A DNA stretch of 34,212 nt, from NCBI RefSeq assembly GCF_937996225.1, contig NZ_CALKTC010000004.1:1-34212 (forward strand). Reading direction: 5' to 3'. Shown in pieces: positions 14,988 through 23,726 of the stretch. The notes under the pieces were generated by a model. That model saw only the letters and a program-made list of their open reading frames with translations, did not search any database and was not told where the DNA came from. Both the position numbers and the translations under genes were made by a program. Source of the DNA: an uncultured Campylobacter sp. (GTDB taxonomy: Bacteria; Campylobacterota; Campylobacteria; Campylobacterales; Campylobacteraceae). How positions within the stretch are numbered: position 1 is the stretch's first letter; each line of letters opens with the position of its first letter.

Positions 14988-16436
14988 TTAATTGTGCGGT
15001 AGTGGGATAGGTTTGCCGTTTAAGATCATAGAGTTGCTTGCCTTATCGAAGCTAAACTCCATCTTAACTCCATCTCCATCAGGCTTAAGAAACTGCGAGC
15101 CATAAACTTCCGCCATCGGCGCAAAATCGCGCAGGCTGTCATAAGGCGATAGGAAGTCCGTGATGGTCGTATTTATCGTAGCTTTGCCGTCTAAGCTCAT
15201 ACGCTTAAAAAGCTGCGTCTCGTCGATGTAGCCGCCTACTAGCGCGCTTGCGTTAAAAGCAAATTTCTTGCCGAGGCTATTTTCAAACGAAAAATCATTC
15301 ACGTTGATTTTCATATCATCTTTTAGCAACTTCATAAAAAGCTCTTTATTTTCCGCTAATTTTTCGCCTTCTTGCGGATTTGAGATAACAGACAGATATT
15401 TTTCGAAAAGTGCGGCGCTAAAGCTGGTATCGACGCCTAAATGGATGTTTCGCACTAGCACGTCGGCGATTTTTAGGCTTTGGGCTTTATCGCTTTCGTT
15501 AAAATTTAAAATTCCATCTTTTACGCGGTAGCTACCTTCCGTGCTCATATCCGTAACTACGACGAAGCGCTGCTTATCTACAGTTACGACGAGCTCTTTT
15601 GTGCTGCCTGCAAAATCTATGTCATTCAAAAAGAGCTTGGTTATATTATCGTCTAGATCTTGGATACCGTTTTTAAAGTTCGCCTCATAGATAAGATCCT
15701 TCATATCAAGACCCGAATCCTTGCCGTCGTCTATAAAAATTTCACCGATTTTAAAACCCAAGGCTTTTATCGTTTTGCCGCTCATATCGCTCGTGCCGTT
15801 TAGGCTAAGACCTGCAAGACGTCCCATTCCGCCATCTTCGAGCACATTTATATCGGCTAGCTTTGCGCTAAATTTAACCTCTGTAGGTCCGTAGTTTAGA
15901 TGCGTGCTAAGCGGCGCGTCAGTCTTAAACAGCTTCTTGCAAGGCTCCGCGTAATATGGCGTCTTAATCGTTAAAATTCCGTCGCTCTCAAATCCATCCG
16001 CAGCGTTTTTTACGCTATGCTTGATAGTGTAGTCGTAGCGAAAAGCAAAATCCTCCGGGAAAATTTTAGCAGGATCTGGCTCGTCCGTATCGTTGCTATC
16101 TTGCGCGCCTGCTTTTTCCTTTAGCTTGCTAAAGCCTTCAGCAAGGCTTTTTTGTAGTTTCTCTTTTTTTACTACGCCTTCGATAAAGCCGCTTGAGTTG
16201 CTATCTCCGGGATAAAATTTAGCGCTCTTAGTCTCGAAAATTTCGTTTCTAGCGATAAATTCCGCAATCTGCTGCTCAATCGCGACACTGGCACTCTTGC
16301 CGACCGCACCGTCAACCGTTTTGGTTATGCTATCGTTTACACTTTTAGCTACTCCCGTTTTAGCGTCCTTTGTCGCTACAAAAACGCCCACTATAAGCGC
16401 TACGATGATCACTAAAGCCGCGATGATCTTTTTCAT
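14988..16436 (-). CDS. DUF945 (YdgA-like) envelope protein
   Basis: A 482-aa protein beginning MKKIIAALVIIVALIVGVFV, an uncleaved-looking signal anchor, followed by a large periplasmic region. The layout (short anchor, then long beta-rich sequence with GILTIKTPYY and repeated aliphatic/Asp strands) fits DUF945/YdgA proteins found across proteobacteria, of unknown function. ATG 16436 is preferred because AGGAG lies 5 nt upstream; the frame extends to 16502 and an adjacent ATG at 16439 would be almost touching the ribosome site. It is single-gene, divergent from pyrG and closed by a perfect terminator. Confidence 0.65.
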   Translation of the reverse strand: MKKIIAALVIIVALIVGVFVATKDAKTGVAKSVNDSITKTVDGAVGKSASVAIEQQIAEFIARNEIFETKSAKFYPGDSNSSGFIEGVVKKEKLQKSLAEGFSKLKEKAGAQDSNDTDEPDPAKIFPEDFAFRYDYTIKHSVKNAADGFESDGILTIKTPYYAEPCKKLFKTDAPLSTHLNYGPTEVKFSAKLADINVLEDGGMGRLAGLSLNGTSDMSGKTIKALGFKIGEIFIDDGKDSGLDMKDLIYEANFKNGIQDLDDNITKLFLNDIDFAGSTKELVVTVDKQRFVVVTDMSTEGSYRVKDGILNFNESDKAQSLKIADVLVRNIHLGVDTSFSAALFEKYLSVISNPQEGEKLAENKELFMKLLKDDMKINVNDFSFENSLGKKFAFNASALVGGYIDETQLFKRMSLDGKATINTTITDFLSPYDSLRDFAPMAEVYGSQFLKPDGDGVKMEFSFDKASNSMILNGKPIPLPHN

Positions 16437-16536
16437 CATCTCTCCTTTAAATTTAAAATTTATTTGGGTGCGTATTTTGCCGTAAATTTCTAAAATTTTC
16501 AAATTCTAGCTTAGTGTGCTTTAACCTAAAAGAAGT

Positions 16537-16542
16537 TATAAT
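16537..16542 (+). promoter_or_regulatory. -10 box of pyrG
   Basis: TATAAT at 16537-16542 (GAAGTTATAATCGCG) lies 33 bp before the pyrG ATG, without a clear -35. It would drive pyrG and recJ. Confidence 0.6.
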
Positions 16543-16574
16543 CGCGGCATTAATATCAAAATTTAGGAAAACTT

Positions 16575-18206
16575 ATGGCAAAACAAACGAAATATATTTT
16601 CGTCACCGGCGGAGTGCTGAGCTCGCTGGGTAAGGGCATTGCGGCGGCGTCGATCGCGACGCTTTTAAAGCACGCGGGGCTTAAAGTGCGCATATTAAAG
16701 GCGGATCCTTATATCAACGTCGATCCCGGCACCATGAGCCCGCTGGAGCACGGAGAGGTTTTCGTCACCGACGACGGCGCGGAGACCGATCTGGATTTGG
16801 GGCACTACGAGCGGTTCTTGGATGAAAATTTAAGCCAAGATAATAACTTTACCACGGGCAAAGTCTACAGCTCCGTCATCGAAAAGGAGCGCAGGGGCGA
16901 TTATCTGGGCAAGACGATCCAGGTTATCCCTCACATCGTAGGCGAGATCGTGCGCCGCATAAAAAAGGCGGGCGAGGGCAACGACGTGCTGATCGTCGAG
17001 ATCGGCGGCACCGTGGGCGACATCGAGGGGCTACCGTTTTTAGAGGCGATCCGCGCGATGAGAGTGGAGCTTGGTAGAGTAAATACGATGAATATCCACC
17101 TCACGCTCGTGCCTTTCATCAAAGTAGCGGGCGAGCTTAAGACCAAGCCCACGCAGCATAGCGTAGGCGAGCTGCGCCGCATCGGTATCAGTCCCGATAT
17201 GATAATCTGCCGCTCAGAAATGCCGCTAAATCGCGCGCTTAAAGACAAGATCGCGCTAAGCTGCGGCGTAGATAAAAACTGCGTCATCGAAAGCCCCGAT
17301 AGCGCGAGCATATATCAGATTCCGCTTGCGTTTTTGAAGCAGGATATTTTAACGCCGATCGCGGAGACTCTAAACTTAAATAAGCTCGAAGTCGATATGA
17401 GCAACTGGGACAGCCTCGTTAAGCGCGTCATCGTGCCTACGAACGAAACCACGATCGCTTTCGTCGGCAAATATATCGATCTAAAAGAAAGCTACAAATC
17501 CCTCACCGAGGGAATCATCCACGCGGGCGCTACGCTTGATACGCGGATAAGCTTAAAGTGGGTAGATAGTGAAAAAATTGAAGCGAGCAATGTGGATGAA
17601 ATTTTCCGCGACGTAAACGGAATTTTGGTCGCGGGCGGCTTCGGCTCACGCGGGGTAGAGGGTAAAATTTTAGCCATAAACTACGCGCGGGTGCGCAAGG
17701 TGCCGTTTTTGGGTATTTGCCTAGGGATGCAGCTTGCGATGGTGGAGTTTGCGCGCAATGTCTTAAAACTGAAAAACGCTAACTCCTCGGAATTTGACCC
17801 GCAGACCGAAGATCCGGTGATCTATCTGATCGACAGCTTCATCGACGCAAGCGGCAAAAAGCAGATCCGCACGCACAAATCCCCTATGGGCGGCACTATG
17901 CGGCTGGGCGGCTATGACTGCGATGTCAAAAAAGGCTCGCTTTTGGGTAAAATTTACGGCGAACAAAAAACCATCCGCGAGCGCCACCGCCACCGCTACG
18001 AAGCCAATCCGAAGTACCGCGCCGAGTTTGAAAAGCACGGGCTTATCGTCTGCGGCGAAAGCGACGGGCTTATCGAAGCGGTCGAGCTAAAAAACCATCC
18101 GTTTTTTCTGGGCGTGCAGTTTCACCCGGAATTTACCAGCCGTCTAGTGCGCCCAAATCCCGCTATTTTGGGCTTTATCGAAGCATCTATAAAAAATGCT
18201 AGGTAA
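16575..18206 (+). CDS. pyrG: CTP synthase
   Basis: A 543-aa cytoplasmic enzyme converting UTP, ATP and glutamine to CTP. The synthetase domain (1-265) has VTGGVLSSLGKGIAAAS with the P-loop-like motif, KADPYINVDPGTMSP and the EHGEVFVTDDGAETDLDLGH segment. The glutamine amidotransferase domain (about 290-540) shows GGFGSRGVEGK, the nucleophile Cys in FLGICLGMQLA and the His/Glu pair in GVQFHPEFTSR. The length is that of the family. Its end overlaps recJ by 11 bp, giving a two-gene operon. Confidence 0.97.
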   Translation: MAKQTKYIFVTGGVLSSLGKGIAAASIATLLKHAGLKVRILKADPYINVDPGTMSPLEHGEVFVTDDGAETDLDLGHYERFLDENLSQDNNFTTGKVYSSVIEKERRGDYLGKTIQVIPHIVGEIVRRIKKAGEGNDVLIVEIGGTVGDIEGLPFLEAIRAMRVELGRVNTMNIHLTLVPFIKVAGELKTKPTQHSVGELRRIGISPDMIICRSEMPLNRALKDKIALSCGVDKNCVIESPDSASIYQIPLAFLKQDILTPIAETLNLNKLEVDMSNWDSLVKRVIVPTNETTIAFVGKYIDLKESYKSLTEGIIHAGATLDTRISLKWVDSEKIEASNVDEIFRDVNGILVAGGFGSRGVEGKILAINYARVRKVPFLGICLGMQLAMVEFARNVLKLKNANSSEFDPQTEDPVIYLIDSFIDASGKKQIRTHKSPMGGTMRLGGYDCDVKKGSLLGKIYGEQKTIRERHRHRYEANPKYRAEFEKHGLIVCGESDGLIEAVELKNHPFFLGVQFHPEFTSRLVRPNPAILGFIEASIKNAR

Positions 18207-19776
18207 AAATGAGATAAGGGAAATTCTAAAATCGAGATTTGCGAACGATCGGCATACTAAAATTTCTGAAATTCCCTTACCCTGCGAGCTGAAGGATACC
18301 TATAAGGCGGCTTTGCGCATAAAAACTGCCATCGAAGAAAACCAGCGCATAGCCGTAGTCGGCGATTACGATGTCGACGGTATCGTAAGCACCGTCATAA
18401 TGAGCGATTTTTTCAATCAAATAGGCGCGGATTACGTTATCAAGATCCCAAACCGCTTCACCGACGGATACGGGCTAAATAGCGAGATCATAGGCGAGCT
18501 TGAGGATGTGGATCTCATCATCACCGTAGATAACGGCACCTCCGCGACGGAAGCTGCCGAAATTTGCGCGCAAAAGGGGATCGATCTCATCATCACCGAT
18601 CATCACATGCCTCCGCCCGTGCTGCCTAGAGCTTACGCGATAATCAATCCGAAGCAGCCTGACTGCACCTTCCCAAATATCGAAATTTGCGGCGCGCAGG
18701 TAGCGTGGTATCTCGTAGGCGCGCTAAAAGAAACTCTCGGCGTGAACTACGATATGGCAAGCTCGATGGATATCCTCATCATCGCCATAATCGCCGATAT
18801 GATGGAGCTGCGCGATATGAACCGCGCACTTTTGCGCTTCGGCATCAAGCGGCTAAATAGCTCGAACCGCGCCTGCTTCAAGGCGATTAAGGAGCATTAT
18901 TTCAAAAAACACTTCGAATTCGACGATATCAGCTACACGATCGCGCCGCTAATCAACTGCACGGGGCGGATGGACGATGCGACGATGTCGTATAACTTCC
19001 TATGCGCCAAAAATATCAGAGAGGCAAACCACTACCTAGAGACGATAAATTCCATCAACAACTCGCGCAAAGAGGAGGAGAAAAACCTCTACGACGAGAT
19101 CGTAAAAAGCGTCGATCCGAGCGACAACGTCATCGTCGTGTGGGGCCCGCAGTGGCACGAAGGGATCATCGGCATCGTCGCAAGCCGACTAAGCAAGACC
19201 TACAAAAAGCCCGCAATCGTCTTTAGCGTAAGCGACTCGCGCGCCAAAGGAAGTGCACGCAGCATCGGCAAATTTGACATTTTAGAGCTGATCTCCTCGC
19301 AAAGCGAAATTTTAACGACCTTCGGCGGACACAAGGGCGCTGCGGGCGTGGGGATCGATCCTGCGCTACTGCAGGAGTTTAAGCGCCGCGTAAATGAGCG
19401 CATTACGCCCAAGGATCTGAGCGATTTTAGCGCGCAAGACGATCTACTGGGCGAGCTGGACGCGTCGCAGATAGACTTCGAGCTGCTTGAAATTTTAGAA
19501 TTTTACGAGCCCTACGGGCAGAAAAATCCGCGCCCGCTCTTTTGTATCAAAGGCGCCCGCGCCCGCAATATCAGGGAGATCGGCAAGGAGGGCAAGCATA
19601 TCAAAATGGCGCTTGACAAAAACGGCGGCAGCGTCGAGGCGCTGTTTTTCAACTACGACTTTTTGCCGCGCGCGGGCGAGCGGGTGGACGCGATCTTTAC
19701 GATTAGCAAAAACAACTTCCGCGGCACGATCACGCCCGAGCTCATCATCAAGGAACTGACCCCGAGCGAGGGATAA
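18196..19776 (+). CDS. recJ: Single-stranded-DNA-specific exonuclease RecJ
   Basis: A 526-aa 5'-3' exonuclease used in recombination and repair. The DHH domain has VVGDYDVDGIVSTVIM (about 53-68), TVDNGTSA and the signature DHHMPP. The DHHA1 domain carries FGGHKGAAGVGI (about 376-387), and a C-terminal OB-like domain follows. ATG 18196 lies inside the pyrG end (ATGCTAGG), so translation is probably coupled. It is slightly shorter than enterobacterial RecJ, as is usual in Campylobacter. Confidence 0.93.
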   Translation: MLGKNEIREILKSRFANDRHTKISEIPLPCELKDTYKAALRIKTAIEENQRIAVVGDYDVDGIVSTVIMSDFFNQIGADYVIKIPNRFTDGYGLNSEIIGELEDVDLIITVDNGTSATEAAEICAQKGIDLIITDHHMPPPVLPRAYAIINPKQPDCTFPNIEICGAQVAWYLVGALKETLGVNYDMASSMDILIIAIIADMMELRDMNRALLRFGIKRLNSSNRACFKAIKEHYFKKHFEFDDISYTIAPLINCTGRMDDATMSYNFLCAKNIREANHYLETINSINNSRKEEEKNLYDEIVKSVDPSDNVIVVWGPQWHEGIIGIVASRLSKTYKKPAIVFSVSDSRAKGSARSIGKFDILELISSQSEILTTFGGHKGAAGVGIDPALLQEFKRRVNERITPKDLSDFSAQDDLLGELDASQIDFELLEILEFYEPYGQKNPRPLFCIKGARARNIREIGKEGKHIKMALDKNGGSVEALFFNYDFLPRAGERVDAIFTISKNNFRGTITPELIIKELTPSEG

Positions 19777-20248
19777 ATTTTAAAATTTAAGCCGGCTTGG
19801 CGTGCATTTCGCGCCGGACACGGCCTTTAAATTTAACGCTCGATCTATGGGCTAGGCGCGCATTGTGCACTCGGCGGGTTCGCCCTACTACAGCGTCCAT
19901 CTGCTCTACTTGCCCGATATGTATTGCACGCTCGGCGCGACTTTGAAATTTAACGCGCGAGCTATGGATTTGACTTGCGATGCGAGCTCAAGCGTGCGAT
20001 TTCGGGGCTAGACATAGCGCGCAAACGCGGTGCGTTATTTTCAGCTCCCGCACGGTTTGCAAAACAGACGAAATTTTTTGACGCGGTAAAAGTAAAATTT
20101 AAACGTTTCTAAATTTTAAAATTTTGTGAGGGCAAGCGGGAGCAGTCAAAACAGGCAGAATAGCCCTGCAAATGGAATTTCGGATAAAATTTTATGAAGC
20201 GGCGGGCGGGCTAAATTTTAAAATTTGACCCGCCCTTAAACTTATAGG
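19777..20248. other. Gene-free stretch with a degenerate direct repeat
   Basis: This 472-bp stretch between converging recJ and the cupin gene shows no supported gene. It holds an imperfect direct repeat of about 30 bp (around 19828-19858 and 19944-19976, sharing TTTAAATTTAACGC-like and CTATGG words) and several near-palindromic AAATTTTAAAATTT blocks. A GC-rich hairpin sits at its right end (20204-20235). It may be decayed coding sequence. Confidence 0.45.
20204..20235 (-). terminator. GC-rich hairpin after the cupin gene, possible terminator
   Basis: GGGCGGG (20204-20210) pairs with CCCGCCC (20229-20235), and the intervening TAAATTTTAAAATTTGA can extend the stem with a two-base mismatch. 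It begins 13 bp past the cupin stop. There is no T run on either strand, so termination efficiency is uncertain. Confidence 0.45.
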
Positions 20249-20578
20249 CTAAAAAACCACCACTAAAAACCACTTAAACGGCACCGGCGCGAAGATCGCG
20301 TGCGGCAAGCCCGCAGGCATGACGATGCTTTGCCCCGCTTTTACGCGGTGTTTCTGCCCGTCGATCGTGAAATCACCCTCCCCCTCAAGCACGTAAACGA
20401 ATGCGTCGCCGTCGGATTTGTGCGAGCTGATCTCCTCGCCGCCGTCGAAGGCAAAAAGCGTCATATTCAGCGCAGGATTTTGCGCGAGGGTGCGCGAAAT
20501 CACCTTGTGAGGGGCCACCTCGACTAGCGAAGCAAGCTCTACGGCCTTAGCGGCGTCGATATTTTTGATGTGTTGCAT
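20249..20578 (-). CDS. Small cupin-domain protein
   Basis: A 109-aa single-domain cupin. SSHKSDGDAFVYVLEGEGDF corresponds to cupin motif 1 (with His and Glu metal-ligand positions) and MPAGLPHAIFA to motif 2 with its His. Such small cupins bind a divalent metal and often act as sensors or enzymes on small molecules; the ligand is unknown. ATG 20578 is preceded by AAGGAG. It is the last gene of the minus-strand cluster, 66 bp behind the NnrS-like gene. Confidence 0.8.
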   Translation of the reverse strand: MQHIKNIDAAKAVELASLVEVAPHKVISRTLAQNPALNMTLFAFDGGEEISSHKSDGDAFVYVLEGEGDFTIDGQKHRVKAGQSIVMPAGLPHAIFAPVPFKWFLVVVF

Positions 20579-20644
20579 AAGTTCTCCTTGAAATGAAATT
20601 TGATCGATTGTAGCTAAAATTTAGCAAGCCCGCTTTGATGATTA

Positions 20645-23044
20645 TCAATCCGGATCCGCGCTGAAAGGATTTTTCAGAAAGATCGGGATAAAATTTATCA
20701 GATATAGCGCGACCGCGGCGATGAAAAGCGCCGAGGGGATCATCACGTATAAAACAAAGCTCTCGCCCGCAAAAACGGCTCTTAAAGCCCCCGCGAGTAG
20801 AGCCAAAACGAGCGCCGTGCGGCTTAGGCGCGGGAAGTTTAGCGGCGAAATTCCGCTGTGACGCTGTCCGGCGATCATTCCCACAAAAAGTATCGCTCCG
20901 TAGATATAGCAGATCGCGATGACGTGCAGCGGCGCGGCAGCGTACCCCCCGCGTATCAGCTCCCAGCCCAACCACAGGTATCCCGCCGCGCACGCAGCCT
21001 GTAGCGCGTAGTAAAACGCCATATAGTGGCGGCTTAGAATTTCGACGTAGTGTAGCTCGCGAAGTTTCGCCAAAAACAAAAATCCGATGCCAAGCGCGAT
21101 AAATCCGCACGTCGCCTCGCTTAAAAAGGGCGTCGCGAGCGCCAAAGCGAAGGCAAGGAAAGCGGCTAAATTTTTGTAGATAAAATTTGGAATAAAAACG
21201 GCGTCCTTCAGCCCCGCTTCTCTTAGCGCTTCGTTGCCGATGACGACGCTTATGCGGTAGCTTACGACGGCGATTGCCGCGACGTTGATATGCACGAAGC
21301 TAAGCAAAAACTTCTCGTCTCCGCTCGCGCCGTAGACCGCAGAGCAGGCGCAAAACGCCGCCAAGACCGCTAGGATACTAAAATTATTTGAGTTTTTATC
21401 CAGCCATAAAAGCAGCGCCGCAAAGATGAAAAATATCGCCCAAAACAGCGCGATAATCGCCGCCGCAAGCCGTAAATTTAAAAAGCTCGCGATAAAAGCT
21501 GCGATCAGGCAGGCAGCAAAGGCGAGCGAGACGGGCTTTAGCGAACCCTCGAAGTTCGTCCAATCGGGCAGCGCGGTAAGCAAAAACGCCGCGTAGATGC
21601 ACGAAGGCGCCAAAAACAGAAAGTAAAACTTATGAGCGCCGACATAATCGATCGCCAGCGCGTCCGGCACTAGGAAGCTAAGCGCGCCCAGCGCCGCAAA
21701 AAAGCAGGCACAAAGAACGAAAGCGCGCATTGGGTGGGAGAAAAAATTTCTCGCGCGCTCATCTTTAAATTTAGGCGCGTAAAAGCCCAGCCGCTGCGCC
21801 GAGCACGGCTCGGAATTTTTGAGCTCCTGTGGCGAAATAGGCTCGGTTTGGTTTTGCGTGGAATTGGTCTTAAAATTTCGATCAGAATTTTTAGCGCTTT
21901 GTGAGAAGCTCGGTTTAGAATTTAGTTCGGCGCTTCTGCCGTTTTGTGAGAAATCCCACGCGAAATTTTGATTTTTAAAGCTTTGCGCGGAGGCGCGTTT
22001 GGAATTTTGACTTTGATCGGAATTCTTGGCGCTTTGTAAGAAGCTTAGTGGTAAATTCCATTCGGAATTTTTAATGTTCTGCGAGAAGCCCAGCTCGGAA
22101 TTGGATTTGACGCTTCTGCCGCTTTGTGAGAAGCCATATGCGGAATTTTGATCGTAGCTTTTAGCGCTTTGCAAGAAATCATGTGCGAAATTTGGATTTT
22201 TAAAGCTTTGCGCTGGCTCGGCGTCCGAATTGCGAGCTGGATTTTTAAAATTTCTCGTAAAATTTGAAGCGGAAATTTTGAAATTTCGCGTAGAAATTCC
22301 GCCTGAATTTTTAAAATAATCTGCGCCAAATCCACAACACAGACGGGCGTCTGGGTTTGCACCAAATCCACAATGCAGGCGGGCGGTACGAGTAGGGCGA
22401 TCGGATACGCGCTGCAAAGGATCGTTCGCGTTAGAGCTGCATCGCAAGCTGACACTCGCACCCGAGTCGCGGCGTGAGCGGGCATATCGGTTCGAGTCAA
22501 GGCACCGTAAGCAAGCGCCCACGCTAGAACTACACCGTAAGTAAGTACTCGCGCTAGAGCCGCAGTATGTATCGCCGCGTAATAGCGCCGAATTTCGCGC
22601 TGCAAAACCGTAGCGCACTGCGCCGTTCAAGAGCACGCTCACGATATAATCGCAGTTCACGTGGCTGCGCAGTTCGTATTTCGGTGCGATAAAACCACGG
22701 CGCCCGATGTCCTGCGAAAGGCTATATCCGCTTGCGCTAAGATCGCAGTATCCGATGTCCCGAAAGAGCCTGTCTATGCAAGCAGCGAAATCATAACATT
22801 TAGTATCACGCAAGAGCCTGTGCCCGCCCGCTCCGACATCGCGACATTTAGTACTTTGTAAAAACCCATGCCTGCGTGCTCCTAAATCGCAGTATTCGGT
22901 GCTCCGCAATAGTCCGTGTTCGTACGCGCCCGGATCGCGACGCGCGCCAAAGCTTCGCTTGCTTGCGCCTGGGCCGCAACGTAAGTTTAAATTTTGTGCG
23001 GAGCCTCCCTGTTTGCGCGCATTAAAGATAAAATTTCTACTCAT
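20645..23044 (-). CDS. NnrS-family membrane protein with a repeat-encoded N-terminal extension
   Basis: A 799-aa frame in two parts. Residues about 437-799 form a twelve-segment membrane core of NnrS type: HPMRAFVLCACFFAALG, HKFYFLFLAPSC, AAFLLTALPDWTNFEG. NnrS is a haem/copper membrane protein linked to nitric oxide or copper stress in denitrifiers. Residues 1-436 are unlike any NnrS: 16-aa repeats (39-134), a Ser/Arg/Cys-rich stretch, then 15-aa Asn/Ser/Gln-rich repeats (272-395). The ATG at 23044 overlaps the ABC ATPase stop (ATGAGTAG), arguing for real coupling. The only internal ATG close to the core is at 21730 (Met439), which would give 361 aa but lacks a clear ribosome site. Whether the extension is translated is uncertain. 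Confidence 0.7.
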   Translation of the reverse strand: MSRNFIFNARKQGGSAQNLNLRCGPGASKRSFGARRDPGAYEHGLLRSTEYCDLGARRHGFLQSTKCRDVGAGGHRLLRDTKCYDFAACIDRLFRDIGYCDLSASGYSLSQDIGRRGFIAPKYELRSHVNCDYIVSVLLNGAVRYGFAARNSALLRGDTYCGSSASTYLRCSSSVGACLRCLDSNRYARSRRDSGASVSLRCSSNANDPLQRVSDRPTRTARLHCGFGANPDARLCCGFGADYFKNSGGISTRNFKISASNFTRNFKNPARNSDAEPAQSFKNPNFAHDFLQSAKSYDQNSAYGFSQSGRSVKSNSELGFSQNIKNSEWNLPLSFLQSAKNSDQSQNSKRASAQSFKNQNFAWDFSQNGRSAELNSKPSFSQSAKNSDRNFKTNSTQNQTEPISPQELKNSEPCSAQRLGFYAPKFKDERARNFFSHPMRAFVLCACFFAALGALSFLVPDALAIDYVGAHKFYFLFLAPSCIYAAFLLTALPDWTNFEGSLKPVSLAFAACLIAAFIASFLNLRLAAAIIALFWAIFFIFAALLLWLDKNSNNFSILAVLAAFCACSAVYGASGDEKFLLSFVHINVAAIAVVSYRISVVIGNEALREAGLKDAVFIPNFIYKNLAAFLAFALALATPFLSEATCGFIALGIGFLFLAKLRELHYVEILSRHYMAFYYALQAACAAGYLWLGWELIRGGYAAAPLHVIAICYIYGAILFVGMIAGQRHSGISPLNFPRLSRTALVLALLAGALRAVFAGESFVLYVMIPSALFIAAVALYLINFIPIFLKNPFSADPD
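21860..22231 (-). repeat. Degenerate 45-bp tandem repeats (15-aa units)
   Basis: In the NnrS frame successive units read NSAYGFSQSGRSVKS, NSELGFSQNIKNSEW, NLPLSFLQSAKNSDQ, NFAWDFSQNGRSAEL, NSKPSFSQSAKNSDR, with further diverged copies on both sides (for example NSDAEPAQSFKNP and NFAHDFLQSAKSYDQ). About eight units can be traced. At DNA level the words GCTTTGTGAGAAGC-like and CGGAATTTT recur. Confidence 0.75.
22643..22930 (-). repeat. Degenerate 48-bp tandem repeats (16-aa units)
   Basis: Six consecutive 16-aa units in the NnrS frame: GAYEHGLLRSTEYCDL, GARRHGFLQSTKCRDV, GAGGHRLLRDTKCYDF, AACIDRLFRDIGYCDL, SASGYSLSQDIGRRGF, IAPKYELRSHVNCDYI. The period is exactly 48 bp, with copies progressively diverged toward lower coordinates. 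It is distinct from the 45-bp repeats nearer the membrane core. Confidence 0.8.
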
Positions 23045-23726
23045 AATAGCTCACTCCCCCGAATTGCTCGCTTACCACGCGCTCTTCGTACCGCTCGTCG
23101 CGCGCGCTTAGCGGCTCATCTAGCCTCACGACGCGCCTAAGCCCCATCTCTTTGGGCTCGAGCTCGATGATCTCGTGGCTTAGGCGTGCGGCTTCAAAGC
23201 GGTCGTGGGTCACCAAAAGGCAGGCAAGCCCCTCGCACTCGATCTTTGAGACTAAAATTTCGATCAGCACGCCGCGCAGATCGCGATCCAGACCTACAAA
23301 CGGCTCATCAAGCAGCGCCAGATCGCAGCCGCTAAGGATAGTTCGCAAAAACGCCGTGCGCTTTTGCATACCGCCGCTTAGCTCGCGCGGGAATTTATTC
23401 AGATCGCTCGGGCTAAGCCCGATCTTTGCGGCGAGGGCGTAAATTTCGCTCACGCCGGCGGGGCTAAAAATTTCGATATTTTTAAGCGCCGTGAGGTTTG
23501 GTAGCAGGCGGTTTTCTTGAAACAAAAAGCTGATTTTCTTAAAGCCGTTTTCGATCTGCCCGCTTTTTTTATCCTCCAGCCCGCAGACCAGCCGCAAAAG
23601 TGAGGTCTTGCCGCAGCCGCTGGGGCCAAAAAGCGTCTTTACTTCGCCTGCGCGCAGCTGCAAAGAAAAATCGGAAATTATAACGTCGCGCAGAATTTCG
23701 TAGCGCAGATTTGAAATTTTTAGCAT
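23037..23726 (-). CDS. ABC transporter ATP-binding protein (SsuB/TauB-type)
   Basis: A 229-aa ATPase (from ATG 23726, MLKISNLRYEILRDV). It has Walker A GPSGCGKTS, Q-loop FLFQENRLLPNL, signature ELSGGMQKR, Walker B LALLDEPFVGLD and the switch His in LVTHDR. The frame opens at GTG 23738, but ATG 23726 (or 23729) overlapping the permease stop with GGAG upstream is preferred. It energises import through the adjacent permease. Its stop overlaps the start of the NnrS-like frame. Confidence 0.9.
   Translation of the reverse strand: MLKISNLRYEILRDVIISDFSLQLRAGEVKTLFGPSGCGKTSLLRLVCGLEDKKSGQIENGFKKISFLFQENRLLPNLTALKNIEIFSPAGVSEIYALAAKIGLSPSDLNKFPRELSGGMQKRTAFLRTILSGCDLALLDEPFVGLDRDLRGVLIEILVSKIECEGLACLLVTHDRFEAARLSHEIIELEPKEMGLRRVVRLDEPLSARDERYEERVVSEQFGGVSYYE

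Noticed and set aside
20547..21110. A 187-codon minus-strand frame overlapping the NnrS core
   Set aside because: It lies antiphase to clear membrane-protein sequence and overlaps the cupin start; its composition is Arg/Gly-rich shadow sequence.
22045..22605. A 186-codon minus-strand frame in another register of the repeat region
   Set aside because: It is a by-product of the repetitive GC-rich DNA; the coupled, longer frame carrying the NnrS core is preferred.
21860..22930. CRISPR array
   Set aside because: Repeats are contiguous and degenerate with a coding period of 45 or 48 bp and no unique spacers; no cas genes are present.
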